Origin: Lepus europaeus
Lineage: Eukaryota; Chordata; Mammalia; Lagomorpha; Leporidae
Direction: 5' to 3'
Length of the DNA: 64,000 nucleotides
Assembly: GCF_033115175.1 (NCBI RefSeq)
Contig: NC_084837.1
Coordinates: 65,123,266-65,187,265, forward strand
Positions 42,701 through 54,700 of this stretch are shown here, piece after piece. Each line of letters begins with the position of its first letter. The stretch's first letter is position 1. The notes beneath the pieces were generated by a model, which was not told the DNA's origin, did not search any database, and saw only the letters and a list, made by a program, of their open reading frames with translations. The translations under genes were made by a program, and so were the position numbers.

Positions 42701-45700
42701 TTCAGGTATAGCTCGAAGTTGTGCTACTTCAGCCATGTTATCAGATATCCCTGTTCTTAACCCCAAAATCTGGAGAAGAGGCACCTTGTATTTTGTATTT
42801 AGTCAGTAAGCATTTGTTAAACATGTACTAAGTGCAATATGTATTTTGTGACGTGCAGGGCATATAGCTTTGTGTGATGTGTGTTATAATACTAAATTCC
42901 TACACTTGGCCATTCTAACTAGTAGTCTACTTTTTTTTAATAAGTAAGGACAACAATTAAATTTGTTTCTTTTCAAATATTTTTGGCAAGACTAGTTAAA
43001 ACTATAGCTATTTAACTAGTAAAACTATATACAACTGTCTATACAGTTACATTATCAACCTCTCCTTATGTCTTGGTCCAACAAATGCCAACTCATCATT
43101 TAATGAGCACATATACCTATCTAAGACATGTGTACCCATATGTAACTGTACAAAGCTGATAAGATAAAGTCCCTGGCCTCTTATTTAATCTAGTGGTACA
43201 ATATACATCCAGTACAGAAATAACTAAAATAAACATCAGAATCTGCTAAGTGGTGAAAGAGGTTAGGAGTTATATGATGGTTCAAAAGATCTTTTTTTAA
43301 TTTTAAGATTTATTTATTTATTGGAAAAATCAGAGTGACAGAGAAAGGGATGGGCCAGGTTGAATCCAGAAGGCCAGAACTCCATTCAGTTGTCCCACTT
43401 AGGTGGCAGGAACCCAAACCCTTGAGCCATCATCTGTTGCCTACCCAGTCATACAAACAGGAAGCTGGATCAAAGCAGAGGATTCAGGACTTGAACCAGA
43501 CACTCCTATAAGGGATGCAAGTGTTGAAAGTGCCAGTTTAACCTACTGTGCCGCCATGCCTGCCCCTCACACCCCTCAAAGGGTCTTGAAATCAAGTTGA
43601 ATGTTATATTGTCAAATGCATTGTGTGGTTTTCAACATTTAAATTAATAAAGTTAGATTTTGTTTCCTACCAACCAAATGTCTTTGGTCAGAATGGAGTA
43701 ACTTTTTTTTTTTTTTTAAAGGAATTACTTATTTATTTGAAAGCATCATGGGGGGCGGGGAGAGAGAGAGAGAAAGAGAATCTGCCATCTGCTGGTTCAC
43801 CCTTCATCCTCCAGACTGTCACAACTGCCAGGGCTGTGCCAGGCTGAAGCCAGGAACCAGGAGCTTCGTCCAGGTCTCTCACAAGGGTGCAGGGACCCAA
43901 ACACTTGGGCCGGCTTCCATTGCTTTTCCCAGGCAGCTGGGATCAGAAGTGGAACAGCTGGGACATGAACCAGCACCTATATGGGATGCTGGCATTGCAG
44001 ACAGTGACTTTACCTGCTCTGCCACAATGTTGGTCCTGGGTTAATTTAATCAAAACAACTGGAGTATTATAAAATGCAGATTCCCTGGCATTACCCCATA
44101 CTTACCAGATTAGAAACCTTGAGGGTAGGGGTCAGAAATTTAGTGCTGTAAGCAGCACTTCACAAATCCTATCAATGCATATTTATGTGCAAGTTAGGTT
44201 TTGAAATCAACTTTATATCATTTATATGTAATAAAACACTTATTTTATATGTTTGAAGAGTTTTGACTGTTGTTCATATTGTGATACCACCACCACAGCC
44301 AAGAAATAGAACATTCCTACCCCGTAGAGAGTCTCCCTATACAGTCTATTTTCACCCGTTTGGAACCACTGACTAGTTTTCTCTTAGTATAGATTAGTTT
44401 CATTTGTTCTAGAGGTTTATATGAATGAAACCATTGAGTGTGACTTCTTGGGTGTGGCTTCTTGCGATCAGTCTATTTGTGAGATACACCACAGGGTTGT
44501 GTGTGGCCATAGTGATTTCCTTTTTATTGCTGAATAGTATTCCTTTTTATAGATATGCTGCAATTTGTTGATGGTTTCTAGCTTTTGGCTGTAGTAAGTA
44601 GAACTATGATGAAACATTTAGGTACAAAGTCTATCTGTTACATAGACACAGATGTGTTATTTTAGAAAATTTAGTTTTGGGGGCTGTGCTCTGACGCAGT
44701 GGTTAAGCTGCTGCCTGCAATGCTAGCATCCCATATGGGCACTGGTTTGAGTCCTGGCTGCTCCACTTCTGATCCATCTCCCTGCTGATGTGCCTGGCAA
44801 AGCAGCAAAAAGATGCCCAAGTGCTTGGGCCCCTGTACCACAATAGGAAACCCTTATGGAGCTCCTGGATTCAGCCTACCTCCTTCTCTCTATCTCTGGT
44901 TCTCTGTCTCTAGTTCTCTCTCTGTAACTCTGCCTTTCAAATAAATAAATAAGTCTTAAAAAAAAGAGAAATTTAGTTTCAGTTACCTCTTTATTAATTA
45001 AAGTGTGACATACAAAGCTAAAACTATTACTGGTAACAACTTTATTTAGTTTCCTTATCAAATGGTGATAATTCCTGCCCTACTTATTCCAGGTTACTTT
45101 TAGGATTAAATAAATTATAATGTATGTGAAAATAGTTTGAAACTTACAGGGGTTCAAATAGGCCATTCACTAGTAGGGTTTTTGCCTTTGATACAATATA
45201 ATTATTATAAAACTTGAGAGCAGTTATTTAAATCTATTGACATTAGATTTCAACCTGAGCTCTAATAAAAGATGCTTCCCTCTTTATCCCATTTCAGAAG
45301 CGGATGGAGGAGCTCTTATTACTGTCCAAGGAAAGTAGTCAGAGCAACCACACTATTTGGTTTGGACACTTTACAACATCCACTATCCTTTCTCCATCAC
45401 CAGGAATCCGGTCAATAATGAGGTGAGACGGCTTCCAAAATAAAAAGTGTTACACAGTGCTGCTCCTGAAGAGACATTTCAATTAGTTTTATATCACAAG
45501 TTATCTTTGTTCCTTTATCCCATTTATTTTTCATTGGCTAGTTCAGCCACGGCTTATTTCTGTGGGCACCTCCATACGCTTGGTGGACTGATGCCTGTTT
45601 TGCACACTCGTCACTCCCAAGGCACTTTGGAACTTGAGGTGGGAGACTGGAAGGATAACAGAAGGTAAGAGATCTACTCCATAAAATAAAACTGACATGC

Positions 45701-48700
45701 TGAAGTTTTGCTGAAACAATGACAGTTTTCTTATTTACATCAAATGTTATTCCAGTTAAGGAAAACTTGAGACATAGATTTTTGAAAGTAATGTATGTGT
45801 CTGTCAATCATCTCTATGCAAAAGCCTTGTTACAGCAGTGATGTTTACAATACCATGTTACATTGAATTTTTAAGTTGTATCCACCAGGAAATAGTCTCA
45901 AACTCTAATGTGCTCAAAAATTATAGAGGAGCTTATTAAAACTAAAAAATTTTGGGGGGCCGGTGCCATGGCTCACTTGGTTAATCCTCTGCTTGCAGTG
46001 CCAGCATCCCCTATGGGCACCAGGTTCTAGTCCTGGTTGCTCCTCTGCTGGTCTAGCTCTCTGCTGTGGCTCTGGAGGGCAGTGGAGGATGGCCCAAGTG
46101 CTTGGGCCCTGCACCTGCATGGGAGACCAGGAAGAAGCACCTGGCTCCTGGCTTCAGATCGGCGCAACGCCGGCTGTAGTGGCCATTTGGGGAGTGAACC
46201 AACGGAGGGGAGACTTTTCTCTGTCTCTCTCACTGTTTAACTCTGCCTGTCAAATTAAAAAAAAAAAAAAAAATTCATTCTTGCTACTTGGAGATTTTGA
46301 TTGTGTTGATCTGGATTGGGGGCCAAAAGACTTTATTTTTAAAAAGCCTTATCAGGGGGCCGGTGCTGTGGCATAGCGGGTAAAGCCTTCGCCTGCAGTG
46401 CCAGCATTGCATATGGGCACTGGTTTGAGTTCCGGCTCCTCCACTTCCAATCCCATAAGGGCGCCTGTTCTAGTCCCGGTTGCTCCACTTCCAATCCAGC
46501 TCTCTGCTATGGCCAGGGAAAGCAGTAGAGGATGGCCCAAGTCCCTGCACTCACATGGGAGACCCAGAAGAACCTCCTGGTTCCTGGCTCCAGATTGGTG
46601 CAGCTCCGACCGTTGTGGCTATCTGGGGAGTTAACCCAGCAGATAGAAGGCTTCCCACTCTCTTTTCTCTCTGTAACTCTGCCTTTCAAATAAATAAATA
46701 AATCTTTTAAAAAAAATACCTTATCAAGTGGTTCATGGGCAACACATTAAGAAACAGTAGGACTAGGAATGCCATTCCCCCCACCAATGAATTTTATATC
46801 TACCATTCTATTTATTGCTGCAAGATGTTAGTGATTTAAGTTTTTCAAATATATAATAACTAGTTTTACAAAGGTTAAAGTCTAGCAGAGAACAAATGTG
46901 TTTATCAAAAGCATATAGTAAGATTAACTGTTTTTTCTCTTTTTTTTTTTTTAGAAGTATTTAAGTGAAATAGTGTAAGTGTATGAGTGTCATCTCATTG
47001 TTTAACAGAATTGTTTAACCTATTCAAACCTAGTACTGTGGAAATATTAGGCACTTAATAAATATTTTGGAACTCAACATTTCATCTTCCTATTTTTAAT
47101 TACTTCCATTTGGTAAAAAGCATCTTTATATCTTGAAAGGTATTTCCTCATTTTCTTTGGCTTTCCTGGAATTTATAAGAGCTATGCTTACAGCCTATAA
47201 TTACTTGGCAACTATAATTACTTTGAGCTGAGACTTGTTTTTCGTGGCTGTGAGACTGTGGGCTGGGCTGTGATTACCTTTTGTCACATAGCCTTCCTAA
47301 CCCTTGATCAGCTTCTTTGTTTCTTCTAATGCTGCAGTTAGAAGTTGTGATGTTAACTATGAAACCATTTCCTTTCTTTCTCTTTCCTGAATTCCAACCT
47401 TGGTTTTATCTGGAGTTTTACTCGAAGTACCTGACCTTACCTACCCTTGTAAACATTTAAATTATATTAGTTCTAGTAGAATTTTTAAAAATAGTTAATC
47501 TATTAGTAATATTAGGCCATGTCTTCTTGTGGATGCTAGTAAACCCAGAAATATCAGTGGCTTAACACAATAAATGTTTATTTTTCATTCATATAAATCC
47601 AGTATGAGTTGGGGCACATCTTGTCCATGGGATGACTCAAGAATTCAGACTTCTTGCATCTCATAATGTCAATGTTTCAACATGCCAGTACCAGGGCAGG
47701 GAAGAGAACACAGAGAACTCACACCCACTCTTAAATGTTTTGGAGCAGAAGTGTGGTACATGCCACTTCTATTCACAGCCCACTGGCTGGTACTAGACAC
47801 AGGGCCACAGTCTAAAACCAGGGAGAGTGGGAAATGCACAGGAGCTCGTGGAGTATTTGGTTAGCACTGGTTTCTGCTGTGATTAATCATTTCTTTTCTC
47901 AGTTTTAAAAGCTGAAAATCATAAAACTCAGGTCCTCTTTAATTAATATTTCATAACTTTTATCTTGCATTTGGAAAAACAAAACAACTTTAATTTCTTT
48001 GAAATTATAGAAATAAAGATAGATGGAAAAAGGAGCATGAAAGATTTCTAATTGTGCTCATATCAACCATTTTACTATGTTACGTAGCAATGCTGATAGG
48101 ATGAAGAATGCCAGGCATTAGGCTTAGGATGAGTGGCTTAGGTTCAAAGTACTCTTAAAGTATTATATAAAAATAAAATTAATTTAAGTAACTATTGATT
48201 TAAAATTAAAACATGCATGCTATGTACTGGGCATTATTCTAGGTCATAGTTAAATTAGTTGTCTCAATCAGAGCCCAGCTGTAGTATAAAGTGATGGCAC
48301 CAGGAAAGAAAGAGAAGCAATATTATTTATTCTGTATTCAAATTCATCATGTAAAAAAGTCCTAGTTTTATATTTTCGCATTTATTCTGTGTATTACTTA
48401 CAAACCTTGTAATGTGAAGTGACTAAATTCCTTTATTGTCCTTTGCTCTCTAGGTACCGGATCTTTGCTTTTGATCATGACCTCTTCAGCTTTGCAGATT
48501 TGTCTTTTGACAAGTGGCCTGTGGTTCTCATCACCAATCCTAAACCACTGCTCTATACTTGTGCTAAACATGAACCACTAGAAAGACTCCTTCACTCAAC
48601 ACACATCAGGTATGTAGTCGTTTTTCAGAACTTACTTTCAGTTTGCTTTCAGTTTGATGTTGATGGGGAATAAGTCTTTGTGATTTGCTCCCATGTGAAA

Positions 48701-51700
48701 CTGTGATGTCCTTCTTTATGTTTCTCAATAATGGAAACATTGTATAAATTTCTTATAAATTTCTTACTCTTGTTCACATTTAATTAAAAAATACATAATT
48801 TTTTTAAGCTGATGATATTCTAAAACCATCTGGAAACCCATAATCCAATCATTCTTTTTTTTTTTTTTGAGCCTTTTCATTTGCATGTTTTTTCGTTGTT
48901 ATTATCTGGAGATACATATTCCATAGTATCCTATTTTTAAAAATTTATATTCCATATCAGAAATAGTTTTCATTTTGCTACATAGTCTTTCAAACAAACA
49001 AAAGCTACACTCCTTAGGGAATAGAAAATTCAGTTTGCATGTAACTTCAACAATATAGATTACTAGAATTTTTTTTTTTTTTTTTGAGAGGCAGAGTGGA
49101 TAGTGAGAGAGAGAGAGACAGAGAGAAAGGTCTTCCTTTTTGCCGTTGGTTCACCCTCCAATGGCCGCTGCGGCCAGCGCATCTCGCTGATCTGAAGCCA
49201 GGAGCCAGGTGCTTCTCCTGGTCTCCCATGGGGATGGGGTGCAGGGCCCAAGGACTTGGGCCATCCTCCATTGCCTTCCCGGGCCATAGCAGAGAGCTGG
49301 CCTGGATTACTAGAATTTTAAGCAGATGTTAACATTCTTTTTGCAAAGAATCAAATAATTTTTTTCAAATTTCAGGGCATTTTAAAAATATACTCTATTT
49401 TATCTTAAAAAATAACATAACCTTTGGAAAATAGGGTGATGGGATTATAGAACATTTAGCCCCAATAGAACTTTTAGTCACATTTCTTAGTGTTCCTTCT
49501 GAGGCATAATCTTTTAGAAATGTTTTTACAATATAGGGCATAGTCTATTCCTTTTTTAAAATTTTATTTAAGTCATAGTCTATTCTATTACAGACAATAT
49601 ATCACAATTTCACCATTTTTCTATCATGTTAGTGAACTTTTACTTTTTTAATTAAATTCTTTTTTTAAAGATTTATTTATTTATTTGAAAGAGTTACACA
49701 GAGAGAGAAGGAGAGGCAGAGAGAGAGAGAGAAAGAGAGGGAGGGAGGTCTTCCATAAGCTGGTTCACTCCCGAGTTGGCCACAATGCCGGAGCTGTGCC
49801 AATCCAAAGCCAGGAGCCAGGAGCTTCTTCTGGGTCTCCCACACGAGTGCAGGGGCCGAAGGACTTGGATCATCTTCTACTGCTTTCCCAGGCCATAGCA
49901 GAGAGCTGGATTGGAAGTGGAGCGGCAGGACTCGAACCAGCACCCATATGGGATACCGGCATTGTAGGCGGCAGCTTAACCTGCTACGCCACAGCGCCGG
50001 CCCCAGTTAAATTCTTTTTAATACTGGCAAAATATACATAACATAAAATGTGCCGTTTTAATCATTTTTCAGTGTATGGTTCAATAGTGTTAAGTACATT
50101 CACACTGTTGTGCAACCATAACCACTACCCATCTCCAGAATTTTTCTCATCTTCTAAAAGTGAATTTTTGTGTCCATTAAACTGTAACACCCCACCCCCC
50201 TAACAAAGACCTTGACAACTTCCATTCTACTTTCTGTCCCCAAGAATTTGACAACTTTAGGTACCCTATATAAGTGCTTTTCTGTCTGACTTATTTCATT
50301 TAACGTAATGTCCTTAAGGTTAAATCATGTTGGAGCACATGTCAGAATTTCCTTCCTTTTTGAGTCTGAATAATATCCCACATAGGCCTCTACCACATTT
50401 TGTTTATCCTTTCATCTGAAGACAGACCCTCGGGCTGCATCCACCTTGTGACTGTACTCCTATTGAATCAATGCGTCTGTGAACCTCAGTGTACAAATAT
50501 CTGCTCAAGCCTCTCCTTCCATTTATTGTAGATGTGTATCCAAAAGTTGAACTGCTGGATCTTACAATAATTTATTTTTAAAGATTTATTTATTTATTTG
50601 AAAGTCAGAGTTATGGGGAGAGAATCAGAAAGAGAGAGAGATCTTCTGGCTTGACCAGGCCAGAGCCAGGAGCTTCATCCAGGTCTCTCACATGGGGGCA
50701 GCAACCCAATTAGTTGGGCCATCTTTTGCTGCTTTCCCAGGCACATTAGCAGGGAATGGGATTGGAAGTAGAGCAGCCAGGAAGTAAACCAGTGCTCATG
50801 TGGGATGCCAGCATCACAGGTGGCAGCTTTACCCAGTATGACACAATGTTGGCCTCTGTTTTTTTTTTTTTTTTTTTTTTAACAGGCAGAGTGGACAGTA
50901 GAGGGAGACAGAGAGAAAGGTCTTCCTTTTTGCCGTTGGTTCACCCTCCAATGGCCACCGTGGTAGGTGCTCTGCGGCCAGTGCACCGCGCTGTTCCAAT
51001 GGCAGAAGCCAGGTGCTTCTCCTGGTCTCCCATGCGGGTGCAGGGCCCAAGAACTTGGGCCATCCTCCACTGCACTCCCTGGCCACAGCAGAGAGCTGGC
51101 CTGGAAGAGGGGCAACCGGGACAGGATCGGTGCCCCGACCGGGACTAGAACCCGGTGTGCCGGCGCCGCAAGGCGGAGGATTAGCCTGTTAAGCCACGGC
51201 GCCGGCTCAATTCTGTTTAATTTTTTAAAGAGCTGCTTTACTGTTTTCTGTGGTGGGTGTACCATTTTACATTCCCACCAGGAGTGCACCAGGCAACCAG
51301 TTACTTTTAAAAATAGATAATAATTCATAAGGTTGCCAAGAAAGATGAGTACCAAATTTATAGCCTTCTTATAATTATTAGTTGTTTAAAAATAGTATAT
51401 AAAATAGTAAATAAAAGTATTTACTAATTAATATGGAAGAAATGGTACCAAGCCGTTTATTTTTTTGACCACTAGTAAAAGTGAACACACATCTATCAGG
51501 CAGGTTTTTTGGTTTTTGTTTTTACAATTGATTTATTTATTTGAAAGTCAGAGTTAGAGAGAAAAAGGGAGAGACAGAGAGATCTCCCATCTGCTAGTTT
51601 ACTTCCCAAGTAGCCACAATGGCCAGGGCAGAGCCAGGCTGAAGCCAGGAGCCAGGAGCTTTATCTGGATTTTCCACATGGGTAGCACCTGGGACGTCTT

Positions 51701-54700
51701 CTGCTGCCTTTCCTAGGCCTTTAGGAGAGAGCTGGATTGGAAGTGGGGCAACTGGGACATGAACTGGCACCCATATGGGGTACAGGTGTTGGTGGTGCAG
51801 GCCAAAACTTTACTCACTATCCCACAGCACAGGACCCTCATGCAGGTTTTGTAACGGGAGCTGGATATCAGGGTTAGACATTATACTTATGGAAGGGCCT
51901 GGAAGCCCAGCCCTGGTTTTGACCTTGCTTCTGTTGGGCAGAATCAAATGAGTAGAGGAGAGGTTTGGCATTAGAGTAGCAAAGTGACTTGTCTGCCCTG
52001 CATTCTCTGCCGAAGAGAAAAACCAGGACTTCAGGAGGTTCTTCAGAGAGACTTGGAGTAACCACAGCTGTATTTGTCAAAGAAATGAATTTTCCTTTCT
52101 GAAAAGTTAAAGAACAGTTTCTGAATCCTTAGCAATTCAGGTTTGCTGATCTGCCCAACTCTAAAAGCTTCCATTTAGAAAAAAATCAGATAGCTGTCCT
52201 TACAGTTGTGCAATGTGCTGGTACTGCCTCCACATGTGTTTTTAGGTTACAATAGAGTTGTTCTCCTTTACAGAAACAATGACAAACGCCTAAAACCATG
52301 CATTTAATGTATGCTCTCATTTCAGAGTCTTGGCCTTTTCCTTATCCTCCATTACTTCTGTCACAGTTAAGATTGATGGAGTTCATTTAGGGCAAGCTAT
52401 TCACTTGTCTGGGCCTATTTTCATATTGAAGTGGAACCCCCAAAACTACAGTAATGGGACACATAACATAGAAGTGACTGTCCAGGTAAGTTAGTAATTT
52501 TTAGTTTGCTATGTCTGTGTTTTGACTGTAACCAAAATAAGCTCTGATTTAGAATTTCTTTTTTTATTTAGTTGATAAAGAAGCTGTTTAATTAAAAAAA
52601 AGAAGAAAACAACTAAATACACTGTATTTCATTCTGAAAATGAGCACTCATGAGTAGTTCTACTATTGGGCAAAAATGGGGCTGAGGAGAATGTGCAACT
52701 ACCTTTTTTAAAATATTTATTTATTTGAAAGGCAGAGTTACAAGGAGAGAGGGAAAGGCAAAGAGAGATCTTCCATTCTGCTGGTTCACTTCTTAAATGG
52801 CCACACCATTTGGGGCTGTGCCAGGCCAAAACCAGGAACCTGCAACTCTTTCCAGATCTTTCCAGATCCTGAGCAGGGACTCAGGCACTTGGGCCATCTT
52901 CTTCTGCTTTCCCAGGCACATTAGCAGGGAGCTGAATTGGAAGTGGAGCAGCTGCAATGTGAACCATTGCCCATATAGGATGCTGACATCACAGGCGACA
53001 TCTTAACCCACTACACCCCAAGGCCAGCTCCTATCCTTTTTTTAACCCCAAGAAATCATTCTCTTGTTTTCTTCCAATATACCCAAAGATGATGGAATAG
53101 GTCAGAAAATCTGTATTTATGTATGCATGCCTTTGATTGCTGTCTGTAAGTATAGGAAAATTGTATCACTTTTTAAGAAAGATTTATTTGTTTATTCAAA
53201 AGGTAGTTACAGGGAGAGAGACAGAAAGAGACAGAGACCTACAGTCTGCTGGTTCACTCCCCAAATGGCTGTAACAGCCAGGTCTGGGCCAGGCTGAAGT
53301 CAGGACCCAAGAACTCCTTCCTGGTCTTCCACATGGGTGGCAGGGACTCAACCACTTGGGCCATCTTCTGCTGCCTTCCTAAACATATTAGCAGGGGGCT
53401 GGATTAGAAGCAAAGCAGTCAGGACTTGAAGTGTTACTTTGATATGGAATGCTGGCATTGCAAGTGGTAGTTTAATTTGCTGCCCACAGTGCTAGCCCCT
53501 TTGTCACTTTTTGAGAGCTCTAGAACACAAATTTTCAAGGCATCAAAGGGACTTTTTTGTTTGGAAGAGATGCATTTCTATATGCAATAACAGTCTGCCT
53601 GCCCTTGCTCTGATTCAGTTTGGGGCATTTAATTCATCAGCACCTACCAGAGTGGAAAGTGGTAATCATGACCAAAATAGAACAATTTAATCAAACTCTG
53701 CCAGGAATAAACTGTGATCAGGAATTAGTTTCTAAGGAAAAAAAACTGTCAATTTATACAACTTTATAATTTGATGATAGTTTGAAACTATTTAATTTTC
53801 TAGAGTTGTAATTTAAAACACCAAATAATCCTTCAGAAAGCACATGTAATTATTTTCATTATTTTTTTTTAATATGTTTTCCACAGAGACAGGAAGTAAT
53901 TATTTACTGAGCTTCTTTTCAGGAGATGCCTGGCACTTAGAAGTTTTTACTTAATCCACAAAACAATCCCATGTGGTGGGTAGTTTAAGTCTTAGTTCAT
54001 GGATGGAAGAATTTGTAGATCTGTACAAGAGTAGGTACTTTGCTATACCACCCTTCTTTGGAGTGTTCTGCATAGGAGGAAAAAGAAACTTGGAGGGAGG
54101 AAATAGGAGAAGGGATGGACCCTTAATGTCTTTCCTATTAGAAACTGGATCATGTTGAAGATACCTGAGGACACACAGATTCACCTAGAATCAATTATTT
54201 CCCATCTTTATAGTTATGGGAATGAAATGGGAGTGACCCATGACCAATCTTGTTTCATCTCTGCTTCTATCTGCTTCTCCCCTCCATGTACCATGATGTC
54301 ATTTCATTGGTAACTGTGTCCGTATGTGTTACTAAAAGATAAGGGCTATTTTCAAAAATAAAACCATGACACTATATCACACCTGAAAAATTAAAATTCA
54401 TTTCTTAATATCACACTATCCAGATGGCATTCATTTTTCACATTTTGTCATGTATATATGTGTGTACTTCAGAAAGGTCATGGAAACTTAGAATTAAAAG
54501 ATAAATTAAGGCCGGCGCCGCGGCTCACTAGGTTAATCCTCCGCCTTGCGGTGCCGGCACACCGGGTTCTAGTCCCGGTCGGGGCACTGGATTCTGTCCC
54601 GGTTGCCCCTCTTCCAGGCCAGCTCTCTGCTGTGGCCAGGGAGTGCAGTGGAGGATGGCCCAAGTGCTTGGGCCCTGCACCCCATGGGAGACCAGGAGAA

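Larger units (their letters stand above)
42568..48453 (+). other. TMEM62: TMEM62 introns 5-7 (between exons 5 and 8)
   Basis: Repeats are listed separately. About 42570-43280, 45000-45297, 45670-45950 and 46720-47490 are AT-rich intron with nothing recognised. About 47500-47880 resembles an ancient interspersed repeat. Confidence 0.8.
50020..51265 (-). repeat. L1M (minus), split by two SINEs
   Basis: 'gttgtgcaaccataaccact' at the left; after the SINEs it resumes at 51208 and includes 'ccattttacattcccacca'. Confidence 0.7.
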
